Assembly: GCA_020226215.1 (NCBI GenBank)
Contig: CM035235.1
Coordinates: forward strand, 55,457,511 to 55,521,510
Source: Sindora glabra
Lineage: Eukaryota > Streptophyta > Magnoliopsida > Fabales > Fabaceae
Reading direction: 5' to 3'
DNA length: 64,000 bases
Shown here: positions 37,901-49,220 of the stretch, piece after piece
Position numbering within the stretch: the first letter of the stretch is position 1
How the letters are laid out: every line of letters begins with the position of its first letter
Made by a program: the position numbers and the translations under genes
The notes under the pieces: model-generated
Database searches by the model: none
Seen by the model: the letters and a program-made list of their open reading frames with translations, nothing else
What the model was told of the DNA's origin: nothing

Positions 37901-40900
37901 AAGTTTATAAATTTTTATAAAATTTTTAAATATTTTTACGTCATAAGTATGATAGCTCATATTGCAAGATTTATTTAAAAAAATTGCAAAATCTTAATTA
38001 TTAAAAACTGGCAATATTGTATTTATGTAGAAAGTTTTACCCCATATCCTAAATACTTGCATGATTTTATGAAAAAATTACAAATTTTATATAAAAATTA
38101 CAAATTTTATATAAAAATTATAAATTTTATGAATAAATTTCATAAAACCACCTAACTTTTCCAAAACTATATCGAATCAAAACCCTAATACAAAAAATTT
38201 TAGTATTGAATGAGGATCAAGTGATTTCTTTACAATTTCAAATAAGTAAGTAAAAATCATGCCATTTGATAAGATTAGACTATTATTACTTCTTGCATTA
38301 AATTTTTAAGGTGTTTCTCAGATAGTGAAATTAAAGATTTATGATGATTTTGGTAGATGGCAAGAGAAATTAGGGAGTGCAGGACTATGGCTTGGGGTCG
38401 TAGGAAACATATGCTTTGCATTCCTATTTTTCCCAGTGGCTCGTGGCTCAATGGTGCTACCGCTACTTGGCCTGACATCAGAGAATAGCATCAAGTATCA
38501 CATATGGCTTGGACATGCTGTCATGGTACTCTTCACCACTCATGGTGTTTGTTACATCATTTATTGGGCTATTACTCATCAACTCTCTGAGGTAAATTTA
38601 ATTTCCTTACCTTTCTTTTTTTAAGTATTTCTATGTTAAGTTGTTTGTTACTTTTTCACCAAGAAATGTTGTCTATCATTGAAAATCTCAAATTAACGAT
38701 ACAAATTTAAATTACTGTTTATCTTTCTTTTTCTTATACAAAATTAATGCTATTTGATGCAATTTTAAGTGTTGAGTTGGTATTATTTTAACATTGCAGA
38801 CGTTGAAATGGAGTAAAACTAGGATATCAAATGTGGCTGGGGAGCTATCATTGCTACCTGGTTTGTTTTTATGGATTCCAACGATACCTCGTATAAGGCG
38901 AAAAGCATTTGAGTTGTTCTTCTACACACACTATCTTTACATCCTTTTTATTGTGTTCTTCGTATTTCACGTGGGAATATCGTATACATGCACAATGCTA
39001 CCTGGTTTCTATCTCTTTCTGGTTGATCGTTATTTAAGGTTTTTGCAATCAAGATGTCAAGTTCGATTGGTTTCTACACGAGTCTTGCCATGTCAGACTT
39101 TAGAACTTAACTTCTCCAAGAGCCACGGTAACTTCACTATGCCAATTTGATTGTTTTGATGAGAATTTTTTTTTCAAGGTTCTATCTTTTAGAAAAAAAT
39201 ATGCCTTTACATATGCTTATTGGGTATAAAAAAAGGGTATCAATAAGTAAAACATGCAATCTTGTGAGTTTTATCACATTTTGCAGTGATATCCATAACA
39301 TTTGGCAATTCAAATTAAGTAATACCAATTTCTTTTAGGTGCGAAAATTTTTTCTCTACTTTAATTATGCCATATCATTCTTATGTTAACATGATAGTTA
39401 ATATGATATATTGTACTCATAAATTATTGGATTTAAATTTTTATAATTTTTCATTTATCAATTTCCTTTAATTTGGAAAAGATGAAAACAAGTAATTCTC
39501 TATATTGAGACTTATAATATTTTTTTAATTGTATTTATTATTTTAATACAAAAGAATTTTCATATCCATTTCCCTCTTATACTGGCACTCTTAATTCTTT
39601 TTAGAGAAATTAAAGGTATCCAAATTCATAAATTACCACATGTCATCAAGTTTTTCAAAATTCCATGACTTTTGTATCAAGACTTTGTTTAATGTTAAAG
39701 AGTGATTTTTGCTTTTGATAGGGTTAACCTATAATCCTGTAAGTGTTATGTTTATAAACATACCAAGCATTTCCAATCTGCAATGGCATCCATTTACCAT
39801 TACTTCAAATAGTAAAATGGAACCAGAAAAGCTAAGCGTTGTGATCAAAAGTGAAGGATCATGGTCTCAGAAGCTTTATAACATGCTCTCATCTTCTTCA
39901 ATAGATCGTCTCAGTGTCTCTGTTGAGGGCCCTTATGGACCTACACCTACCAATTATCTAAGGTTAGTATCTTCCAACAAAATTCCAATTTCCATTGCAA
40001 AAATTCTCTTCTAGTTTGATTTTTTGATAATGCTTGTAATACTAATTTTACTTTGTCATATGTATAGAAATTTTGTTAGTTTTATGAAAAATAACTTCTT
40101 AACAATATGCATAGTACTACAATTCTATTAGCAAGAGTTGCAAAAAGGTGTTTGAAAAATAAATGAGCACTTTTTTACAATTTTTTATTAGGATTTGCTG
40201 ATGTACTCCCTATGACTTAATGTAAGTTTTTAATAAAATTTTACAACTTTTTTTATAAAATTTTATAATTTCATCATAAATTTTTGTAACTTTTTCACAA
40301 TGTAATTTTTGAATTGCAAGTATAATTTTTATGTTATAATATTTTATGAAAGCATATGTAAGATTTTATGAGTGTTGCAAAATTATATGAAAAAAGTTGC
40401 ACCCTTTATTATAAATGTTAGCCAAGTTCTATGAAAAAACTACAAGTTGTATGAAAGATGTGCAACTTTTTTAATCAAATCACATAACTTTTCTAATATT
40501 CAAAACAAAAAACCTTTCTATTTTAACATGTATTTTAGAATTACGTACCTTATTTTAATTTATTAATTAAATATTTCAATTACAAGATATAGAATACAAT
40601 TTAAATTAATATTTTCTTAATTATGTTAACTTACTCAAATTTTGTTAAATATGTAATGAGTGACACTAAAATAAACACAAATTTATGAGGCAATATATAA
40701 GTATTTTATTTTCGATATACTTAACATTTTTATTTCCCTTAACCAGGCATGACACCCTTGCGATGGTGAGTGGAGGTAGTGGCATCACCCCTTTTATATC
40801 TATCATTAGAGAGCTGATTTACATTAACTCAACACTCAAATTAAGAACCCCAAAAATTATCCTAATTTGTGCATTCAAGAACTCTTCATACCTCTCAATG

Positions 40901-42623
40901 ATAGACCTAATCCTTCCATTTTGTGGCTCCCCACTTGACATTTCCAATGTCCAACTTCAAATTGAGGCCTACATCACAAGAGACAAAGAAAAGCCTCAAT
41001 CAGACATTTCACTTGTTCACCCTCAAACCATATGGTTTAAGCCTCACGCAATTGATCTACCAATATCTACAGTTCTGGGGCCAAACAGTTGGCTTTGGTT
41101 GGGTGCAATAATCTCATCTTCCTTCATCATTTTCCTCATCTTGATCGCAATCATTACACGATATTACATTTACCCAATCGATCACAACTCGAATAGGATA
41201 TTTTCATCCGCTCAAAGATCATTCTTGAATATGTTGATGATTTGTGCATCAATAGCATTGACTGCTAGTTTGGCTGTTCTTTGGAATAAGAGAATTAATG
41301 CCAAAGAAGCAAAGCAAATTTTGAGCATGGAAAGGTCACCAGATATTTCATCAGATTCTATAACTTACAATGCAGATAAAGAATTGGAAAGCCTTCCACA
41401 ACAATCTCTTGTTCAAGCTACAAATGTGCATTATGGGAAAAGACCTGATCTCATAAGTAAGTTATTTACTAGTCCTTTTAAAGTATGGAATTAATTTAAA
41501 ATCATTAAAATGAAGTTTATTTTAGTATTAAGGGAAATTAAGGTCATAAAATGGAAGGTTCAATTCTAAACATAAGAGAAATAGTTTTGATATGCCCTTG
41601 GAAAAAGCTATCACTTTTTTATTAACCTCTTATTTGGCAAGATTAAAAAGAAGATTTCATTTCATTTTCAAATAAATATTTTTAAAAAATGGGGTTTAGC
41701 TTTAAACATAAAAGAATTTTATTTAATTTCATTTCTTTACGATTCTAATTTTAATTAGATTTATGTCATTATGAAATCCATCCAATTTATCAAGGATTTC
41801 ACAAGAATTTATTTCATTTGGTGAAAAAAATATTTTATACAAAGTTTTATCTTCTTTTTAATATTATATTTATCATAATACTATCAAATTTTACTTTTTA
41901 ATTAAATTTTGTATATTTCTCAATGCATTTCAAATAAAATAATTAATTTACAAATGAATTAAAATTATTATTTTTTATATAGTTTCTAAACAATAAAGTT
42001 TACTTATAAATTAATTGAAATTGTTTCTATTGAAATGAAATAAAATTAATTCTAAAAAAGTTACATGTTAAACAAAACATAAATGTTTCAACTTCTTATG
42101 TAAAGTTTTTCAACATTTTCATTCATTGTTTCAATTTTTTAATAAGAACCAAAATTATTTTAAAAATACTTTTGTTTTAACTTTGAACAATGGAATTTTA
42201 ACTTTTTAAATGGATAGTTATAAGTTCTACAACTTTTATGTTAAATTTTTCATAAAAACTTACAACTTTTTTTCAGGACATACTATATCAAGAAGTTTTG
42301 TGACAATAGTTTATTTGGGACTAAGATAAATATTGTGAATTAATAATAAAAAGTAAAAGAAAATTCAAATAATTTCTTTAATTTATTTTTCTTAATTCCA
42401 AATAGGATATAAAATAAAAAAATCCTCATAATTTTAGAAGTGAATTGAATTTTATTTAATTATTCTTCTTTTTCTTTTGCTAGAGTTGCTATCTGAAGTG
42501 AAAGGGTCAAGTGTGGGAGTTTTTGCTTCAGGCCCTAAGAAAATGAGACAAGATGTTGCATCTATTTTCTCATCTAGCTCAGTTAAGAACCTTCATTTTG
42601 AGTCCCTTAGTTTCACATGGTGA
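34105..42623 (+). CDS. FRO: Ferric reduction oxidase (FRO2-like ferric-chelate reductase), intact, 8 exons
   Basis: Plasma-membrane flavocytochrome that passes electrons from cytosolic NADPH through FAD and two hemes to extracellular Fe(III) or Cu(II). Exons: 34105-34300, 34802-34904, 35976-36176, 38357-38591, 38800-39127, 39722-39962, 40747-41456, 42484-42623. All introns are GT-AG and all phases agree, giving 717 codons, the usual FRO length (about 700-750). Membrane segments lie at about residues 22-37, 69-88 and 123-143, then the ferric reductase core. Heme-ligand candidates are H215/H229 and H289/H302. The FAD site is HPFTITS (377-383), the NADPH sites are GGSGITP (444-450) and SGP (687-689), and two late membrane segments lie at about 553-571 and 595-613. 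The protein ends LHFESLSFTW. The exon 4 acceptor (ttggtag before atggcaag) is set by phase: acceptors upstream give stops. FRO family certain; the subgroup is inferred from overall appearance. Neighbours are all repeats, so no operon-like context. Confidence 0.95.
34957..34982. repeat. (CT)n microsatellite in FRO intron 2
   Basis: About 13 CT units starting 52 bases after exon 2. It produces Arg-Glu repeats in a minus-strand frame (35114-34764) that is not a gene. Confidence 0.95.
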
Positions 42624-43520
42624 TTTCACTCAGCTACCACAAAGAAAGTTTGTAATTTTTCTTTATATATAAGTGTATGTATTAGCTAGTCTTTAGTGGA
42701 ATTAGCAATTTTTTTATAAGAATGTGTAAAATAGTATGTAACATAAAATGGGGGTAACAATATTATTTTTATTTTCTTATTTACACTCTTACTCCCTCTC
42801 TCTCATAATAAAATAATAAGTTTATTCTCATTGTACATTTTCTATTGGATAGTGTGATAAATCCATGTCCAAATTGGATATGGATGATTTATGTTTAACT
42901 TTTTTGAAAAAGAGGTGATGTAATGTGAATAATAATAGAGTTAGAAGTTTGTTTTAATCTTCCAAGCATAATCCCTCTCTTAGAAAAAGCACTATGATCT
43001 TATATATTTTTATGTATAATATTATATTTTTTGTTATTATTTTTTTTAACGAGTCATTCATTTTTTTATCACACTAGAAACATATTATAAGGATAAGAAA
43101 TACCTAAAATTATGTCACATGTTAAGGCTACATTGAAAACTTGTAAACATTAAAGACACATAAACCAAAATAAATTAAAAAGATATTAGATACCAATCAA
43201 ACAATAAATGTAATTAGGGGGTTAGCCTTTCTTTGTTATCTCCTCCCTTAGCTACTTGTAAACATTCCTCAAATAGTTTATGTGATCATGTGGATGGCCT
43301 TGCTCCATTATCTCCTCCTATAACTACTTCTACTCATAAACATTCTTCTGCATTAAAATTTTCTACTTTTAAGTAAATTTGAACTTTTTATGACAAATAT
43401 TCAATGCCTTCCAATATTCCTTGTGAGAGCTAGTTTTTGAATTTAATGAGCTTTGTGCCTTTGATTTGGAAGGTTTTATATTTTCTAATTCTATTAGAGT
43501 ATTTAGTACCTAGTCATGGT
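42624..43520. other. FRO 3' flank, no gene
   Basis: The 3' untranslated region and then AT-rich DNA. No domain or clear repeat was seen before Copia-type sequence begins near 43520. Confidence 0.65.
42807..42812 (+). terminator. Possible FRO polyadenylation signal
   Basis: AATAAA 184 bases after the FRO stop codon, in a T- and A-rich context. Plant signals are loose, so other sites are possible. Confidence 0.4.
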
Positions 43521-44400
43521 CACTTTAACTTAGGTATCCATCATGCATGCATAAGTAATGAGAGGTTGTCATATATTGTACACATTTTTATTATGGCATA
43601 TTTATAGGGATATTTAGATCCTATCTTAATATTATGTTTAAAACTATGATTTTTCATTTAATATTTTAGATGGATACTTTGATCTAGTATGTAAAGATTT
43701 TCATATATTATCATAATTTTATTATGTAAATTTTATTAAGTAAAATCTTATTATGTATATCCCTATCAAATATTATATATGATCAGTGAGGTGTAAATGT
43801 ATAGTATATATATTTCATTGATATCCTTATCAAATATTATGTTTTATATTATTAGACAATTATGATCTTAATTTAGGCCCATAGGTGTAAAGATGCCACA
43901 ATTCTCTTCTATATCTTATTAAAGTGACTACTATTATTGAATTATATGATCCAAGTGGGAGATTATTTAATTTTCTATTGTGGACCTATTAATTTAATAA
44001 TAAAATAACACGTAAAATGGTTTAACCTAATATTAAAGTGATTGAATAGTTTAAACCTAGTAGTAATGTAACCTAACTAATATGGTAATGGGTGATTCTT
44101 AATGATGGATTAACCTACTAACATTATTAATATAAATAAAAGTTGCTACTCCTAAATCTTATAATCAATTCTGAGCACTCCCCTTCAATGTTTAAAAAGA
44201 TTCCACAGTTAAGTTTTTATCTGGGGTTAATAAAGTTTAGGGTTTATTGAAGTCCATGATCAAGACCAACAGTGTATAGTTCATAGATTACAGTAAATCT
44301 TGATTTCATATTCATCTCATAATAGATTCATTAAGTAACAATAAATTATCTTATCCAAATTTAATATTATCTTTTTACATAATTCAATTAGGATTATTAT
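43520..44400 (+). mobile_element. Copia 3' untranslated region, polypurine tract and LTR fragment
   Basis: The stretch 43520-43950 resembles the 3' untranslated region of Copia copies 1 and 2 (phrases such as atatttagatcctatctta and ttttagatggatactttgatc). A polypurine tract ccaagtgggag at 43951-43961 is followed by an LTR-like start at about 43963. TATA-like sequence (aatataaataaaag) is at about 44129. The right end is unclear. A related but separate insertion whose coding part is gone. Confidence 0.6.
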
Positions 44401-44639
44401 TTTATAAAACTTTAATTTTAGCAAAAGACATTTTATTTCTCAATAAAACTATGTCAATGATATTTTAAAAAAATTTAAGATGGATTTAGTAATTCCAAAA
44501 ATAGTTTTAGAAGTTCTAATCTGAACCCTAGTTGCTAAATGCCTTGAAATAAAGAATGAAGGTAGTATAGAACTGGTAAATTGAAGTTACTTCAAAAGCA
44601 TAATTGATAGTCTACATTATTTGACTTCTACTAGGCTAA

Positions 44640-45240
44640 ACATTATTTATAGAGTTAGGATTATCAGTCATTTTATGAAAAAGCGACATTAATTACACTT
44701 ACAAGTAGCAAAGTGAATTTCATAGTATATTAGTGGGACTCGAGATCATAGGCTTTTCTATACTTATTCTGATGATTTCAACTTAGTTGGATATACAAAT
44801 AGTGACTGGGTAGGTAATGTTAAAAACTAAAAAAAATACTTTTTGTTATGTTTTCTATCTTGGAGATAGTGTATTCTCTTGATCATCAAAGAAGTAACAA
44901 ATGATTGGCTTATCAAGTGTAAAAGCTAAATATATGACAATGGCATATGTAGCATGTCAAGCAATTTGGATTCACAAACTAGTTGAAAAGTTAAAACAAG
45001 TGCAAAAATTTTCAATAATAATTATTTATGATAATAAGTCAACAATTGCATTAGCAAAAAATTTAGTTTTTCATGGTAGAAGCAAGTATATTGGAATTAA
45101 TTATCATTATATCAGAGAACTAACCAAAATGGAGAAATAAAGCTCCAATTTTGTAGATTCGATGAATAAATTGTAGATATTTTAATAAAGTATCTCAAAG
45201 CAAATGCATTCAAAAAGTTAAAAGTAATACTCGATATTAT
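44640..45240 (+). pseudogene. Copia RNase H fragment
   Basis: Around 44750-44830 the text reads as the start of Copia RNase H (GTRDHRLFYTYSDD, then GYTNSDWVG). After a frameshift, 44901-45140 is open for 79 codons with the usual end blocks SVKAKYMTMA, ACQAIWI, YDNKSTIALAKN and HYIREL. It appears to be a different Copia lineage from copies 1 and 2. No integrase or LTR adjoins it clearly. Confidence 0.8.
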
Positions 45241-45387
45241 TTCAAAATCAATTTAAAGAAAGGTTGTTGAAAATATTTAAATTAATTTTTTAAAAAATAA
45301 ATAAAAAAGTAGTAATGCTTACAAATTCATTAGCAAAATCGTGTAGCCAAATTTCTTTTTCTTGAGCAATAAAGCTACAAAACCATA

Positions 45388-45463
45388 AAATAGTAAAGAT
45401 AAAGCCATAAGGGCTTTGTAACCTAAAAAATAATATTATATTATTTTGATTGAAAGTGGCCTA
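45388..45463. repeat. 76-bp direct repeat, left copy, flanking the 45464-46692 insert
   Basis: Matches 46693-46768 at 75 of 76 positions; the last 73 bases (45391-45463) are identical. The only difference is in the first three bases, aaa against aga. It ends exactly where the TG of the insert begins. Confidence 0.97.
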
Positions 45464-46692
45464 TGTTGGAAATCGCGCATCATACATGCACAGCGGAATA
45501 AAATTTTTTTGCACGATTTCCACCAAGGATCCATGCGAATTTAGAACGCCATAGATTAGGGATTAGGGTTTATACCTTTCGGCAAAATTCTTCTGACCGC
45601 TGGAGCAAATCCGATCTGCTTCCAAATCACGAACCGGAATGGAAACTAGTAAATTAGATCACCAGTACAACATTTTGTGGTTGCACCTCTGTGGTATCCA
45701 CACGAACCCGTGAATCACCGATGAATGTCTGCTACACACACCGGTTGGAATGATCTCCTTAGACCTCGTAGTGTTAGCTACGCCTCTTCAGAGATTTTGG
45801 TCAAGGAGAGTGGCTAGGGTTTTTCTATGCTTTTACTTGGGGTGCGTGAAGAATAATAGCAATCCTATTATTACCCAATAAGCCTATTTAAATAGGTGCA
45901 TAGAAAAACCTAACCTATTTGGGCCTTATTCTATGTATAATTATAGGCTTACTATTAGGCCTTATAATTATAACATGAATTCCCAAATATTAAGCCTAAA
46001 TAATTTAGTCCATTAATTCCAAATTCACTAAGCTCTAAGTGTGCGATCCTACAGGCTCTCATTACGTTGACAATGACCATTAATCATATTAATGATCATA
46101 AACAAAGATTGGTGTCTAGCAACACATCATTGTTACCCAAGTAATGAGAAAGTCGGTGATTTGACTAAACCTTTACACGTGATCATCATTTATGTCCTTT
46201 TGTCCTATACATCTAGATTGAGCACGAGACATGGACCGTGTCATTCCCGTATAGCCCAATCTTGAGGTTTCTTGATTCCTAAGTAAGCTGACTGAAACAA
46301 ATGTAATTGACATCTCATGTCAATTCATCTGAGCATGGCCATGCATTTTCTCAGCTTTACTTAATCAAGGGGCCCATAGATGTTACTCCTGTTATATAGG
46401 AGGGACAAATCCCATCTTGATCACACAAACCCCTCCGCATGATATGTGACATATCCAATATCTACCCTTGCATTCACTTAACCATTAGTGACATAGAATA
46501 GTATCAAAATATGAAACTCACATGTAGGGAACCTTGGTAATCTCAGGTCAAAGGACCATATTAATAATGATCACTAAGAACCACTTATGACACTCATATA
46601 ACGATCCATGTAGTGTTCTTAATATGGGTCGGTCCAGTATACAAGTTCTCTAACTTGTACTCATGTGTAAACTTAATATTCCAAAACCACCA
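45464..46692 (-). mobile_element. Solo-LTR-like insert of 1.23 kb
   Basis: Begins TGTTGGAAAT and ends in CCA; the ends are loosely inverted (TTCCAA near the right end). Read on the minus strand it has LTR features: a TATA-like tatttaaatagg near 45888-45898 and the end gatttccaaca. No open frame and no gag or pol. It is most simply a solo LTR, minus orientation, but the direct repeat around it is 76 bp rather than 5 bp. Confidence 0.7.
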
Positions 46693-46768
46693 AGATAGTA
46701 AAGATAAAGCCATAAGGGCTTTGTAACCTAAAAAATAATATTATATTATTTTGATTGAAAGTGGCCTA
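46693..46768. repeat. 76-bp direct repeat, right copy
   Basis: Second copy of 45388-45463, starting directly after the CA end of the insert. The DNA after it (ctacttatagtttat) differs from the DNA before the left copy, so the arrangement is that of a target duplication. Confidence 0.97.
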
Positions 46769-47149
46769 CTACTTATAGTTTATAAAAAGCATTTGATTTG
46801 CTCCAGTATCAAGAGAAAGAGATTTTAGAAAAACACAATATTTTGTTATGTGCTTTACAAAGTATATAGACATATATATTGAGTTATAAGGTTCTATTAG
46901 TAAGAAAAAATATATATTAAGTAATATTTTTTAAAGATGTTTGAAAAAAATATAATATATTCAATATTATTAGTAAATATATTGGTTCCACCAATTATAA
47001 TATTATGAGAAGAGCAAGATATGTGATAAGCTAAGATTTCATGATCCTTTGATGATAGCATTACCATGACGGTGAGTATGGTAGTGGGAAGAAAGGAGAA
47101 CCAGTTAGAGATGATTAACATTGACAATAAGGGATTGATAGTGCTTTTA
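46769..47149. other. No gene recognised
   Basis: AT-rich stretch between the 76-bp repeat and the formin-like fragment. A 76-codon minus frame (47127-46897) has no recognisable domain; it may be eroded formin coding sequence downstream of the fragment, but this could not be confirmed. Confidence 0.5.
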
Positions 47150-47370
47150 TGATGGCGAAAAGCTTGAAAGAATTATAGTTACTCTTATCCAACTGTTTAC
47201 TCCATTAATGGCTTCACTTAGCTAGGACATTGATGTTCTGCTTGGCTCTATAGTTCTAATGTAGGGAAAAGTGGACGACAAAGCTCGTGGATTTTCATGG
47301 AACCTCTTCTGAGAACTCCTATTGTCGACAAGTTTCTTGGTCTCACTAGGATGTTTCATCTATGTTTACA
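47150..47370 (-). pseudogene. Formin-like fragment left of Copia copy 2
   Basis: On the minus strand the part at 47240-47370 is a second copy, about 78 percent alike, of 53294-53424. Beyond it (47239 down to about 47200) the reading continues as IEPSRTSMS, stop, LSEAINGVNS, which fits the region just after the membrane segment of class I formins. Most differences from the other copy are C-to-T or G-to-A. So the left flank carries the 3' side and the right flank the 5' side of one formin region, overlapping by about 130 bp. Confidence 0.65.
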
Positions 47371-47371
47371 C

Positions 47372-47793
47372 TATTAATATTTTTACGAACTATACATAAT
47401 TTATTAATAAAAAGATTATTATTAAATTAGACTTTATGTATGTGACAATTTTATCTAAACATATGGATACTTGGCTTAACATTGGTAAACAGATTTGAAT
47501 CTTATAATGGATAAGATTCAAAACTCAAATTACGTGATATATAAAGGGGTCCCTATTTCACATCTCTTTAGTCTTAAGTTTTCTACTCCATTAGTGAAAC
47601 TTACTACACAAAGATTAGGAAATCGTTAAAGGAGAGATTCCCTAATATATCGGTGAGAAAACTTGTACTTTAAATAGGAGATATTTATAGATTACTATGT
47701 TAATAATATTAATTATATTTATTTTATTTCCTACTAATTATACTGTAACTAAAGGCTAAAATCAAAGGTAAATTTCATAAAAATATTCTTACA
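47372..47793 (+). repeat. 5' LTR of Copia copy 2
   Basis: Starts tattaatatttttacgaac and ends tattcttaca two bases before the primer site. It matches 52837-53296 with several indels. The usual TG start is changed to TA. Confidence 0.8.
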
Positions 47794-47795
47794 AT

Positions 47796-47807
47796 TGGTA
47801 TGAAAAC
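47796..47807 (+). other. Primer binding site, initiator tRNA-Met
   Basis: TGGTATGAAAAC, a decayed form of the TGGTATCAGAGC site complementary to initiator tRNA-Met, two bases after the LTR end. Usual for plant Copia elements. Confidence 0.7.
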
Positions 47808-49220
47808 CAGTTTTGGCTTTTAATTATAGTTAATTTTAAAGGAATTTTGAATAATGTCTATGCCTCTATAATTATTCAAAAATTTGCTATTCTTTTATCA
47901 TTAAAATTGCTTATATAGTTTCGTGCATTAGAATGATATGTAAATTTAGTAGATGTATTATTCTACTATAGTGACCATGAAGATTCTAATCTTCATAGAA
48001 AATTAGCACAAAATCATGAGAATTAGTAGATATTGCATAAGATATTTTAACTAAAAAAGAAAAAGAAATTAGAACCTATTCAGAAACATCCATTGATGAA
48101 TTTCTATGAATCTAAAAATTTAAGAATTGAATATGGATAAACAAGACTGGACCTCTAAGGAGATCAATGTACTGGAGAATTTTCATGAAATACTTAAAAT
48201 AGCTCCTTTTAGAAACTTGAAACCCTCATGGCTAAAAGTGCCATTTTGATAATTTTGGAATTGTATTTTTTCGGGTATTCTAGGTTAGAAATTGTAAGGC
48301 TAGGCAATAGGAAGTTAAGGAAGACAATATGAACAAGAAACTAGTGAAAATCAAGCATGGAATCACATGAAAATAGCTTAGAACTGTCAGGTCACATACT
48401 AGGTTGGAACCAGGTCGAACAGACCCATGTACGCAGTTTTTGGTTATTAAAGATGTACAATAGTAGGTGTGGTGCACGCCTAGTTGCATAGCTGACACAT
48501 GGGGGCCATATGCCACCCTACCGAAGGTGATTGGCAACGATGCGCATACTACCGAGCTCCACTCTACAAGCTCTTCTCAATAGGCATTTTTTTAGAATTT
48601 TTGGGAATAAAAATAATTTTGGTTAATCTTTACCCATTTTATTTGAATATCTAAATAGGCTTATTTCAAGTTGAAAATTTTATTGGCTTTTTTTGTCATC
48701 TTATCCACTATTTAGAATTTTTATGAAATTTTTGAAATTTTTTTGTATATTTTAATAATTTTTAGAGTTGTATTTATTAAAAGAAAATTTTGAATGACTT
48801 ATATTATGTCATGAAAAATTTGTGTGATTGCATACTTGCCTCTGTAAGGCCAATTACATAAATTTTTTAGGTTTGATTTTAATGTAAAATTATTATTTAA
48901 AGAGGGAGATGATGTATTAATGACATACATGCCATTTGACATTGTATTATTGATATAGTTGGTTAGTTATAATGTAAGTGTAGAATTGAGTATTGTGCAT
49001 CTAAATTACTTAAATAACCTTTCGATGTTAGTATTTTAGAGGCATGACATTTGATTCTTATATTGTGTTGTAAAGTTTAAAATGCTCTTCAATGTTTGAT
49101 TTTATAACATAATACTATGTAAAGTTGCATATTTAAATATTGTGATGAAAGCATTGGCATGATTATATTATATATGGATTAATTATTGGTGTGTTATTCC
49201 TCAATTGCTATGAAGCCAAA
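47808..49220 (+). other. Degenerate gag region of Copia copy 2
   Basis: Position between primer site and protease predicts gag, but no open gag frame or zinc knuckle remains. The less AT-rich part at 48280-48580 looks unlike its surroundings and may be a separate small insertion; an 85-codon minus frame there has no domain. Confidence 0.5.
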
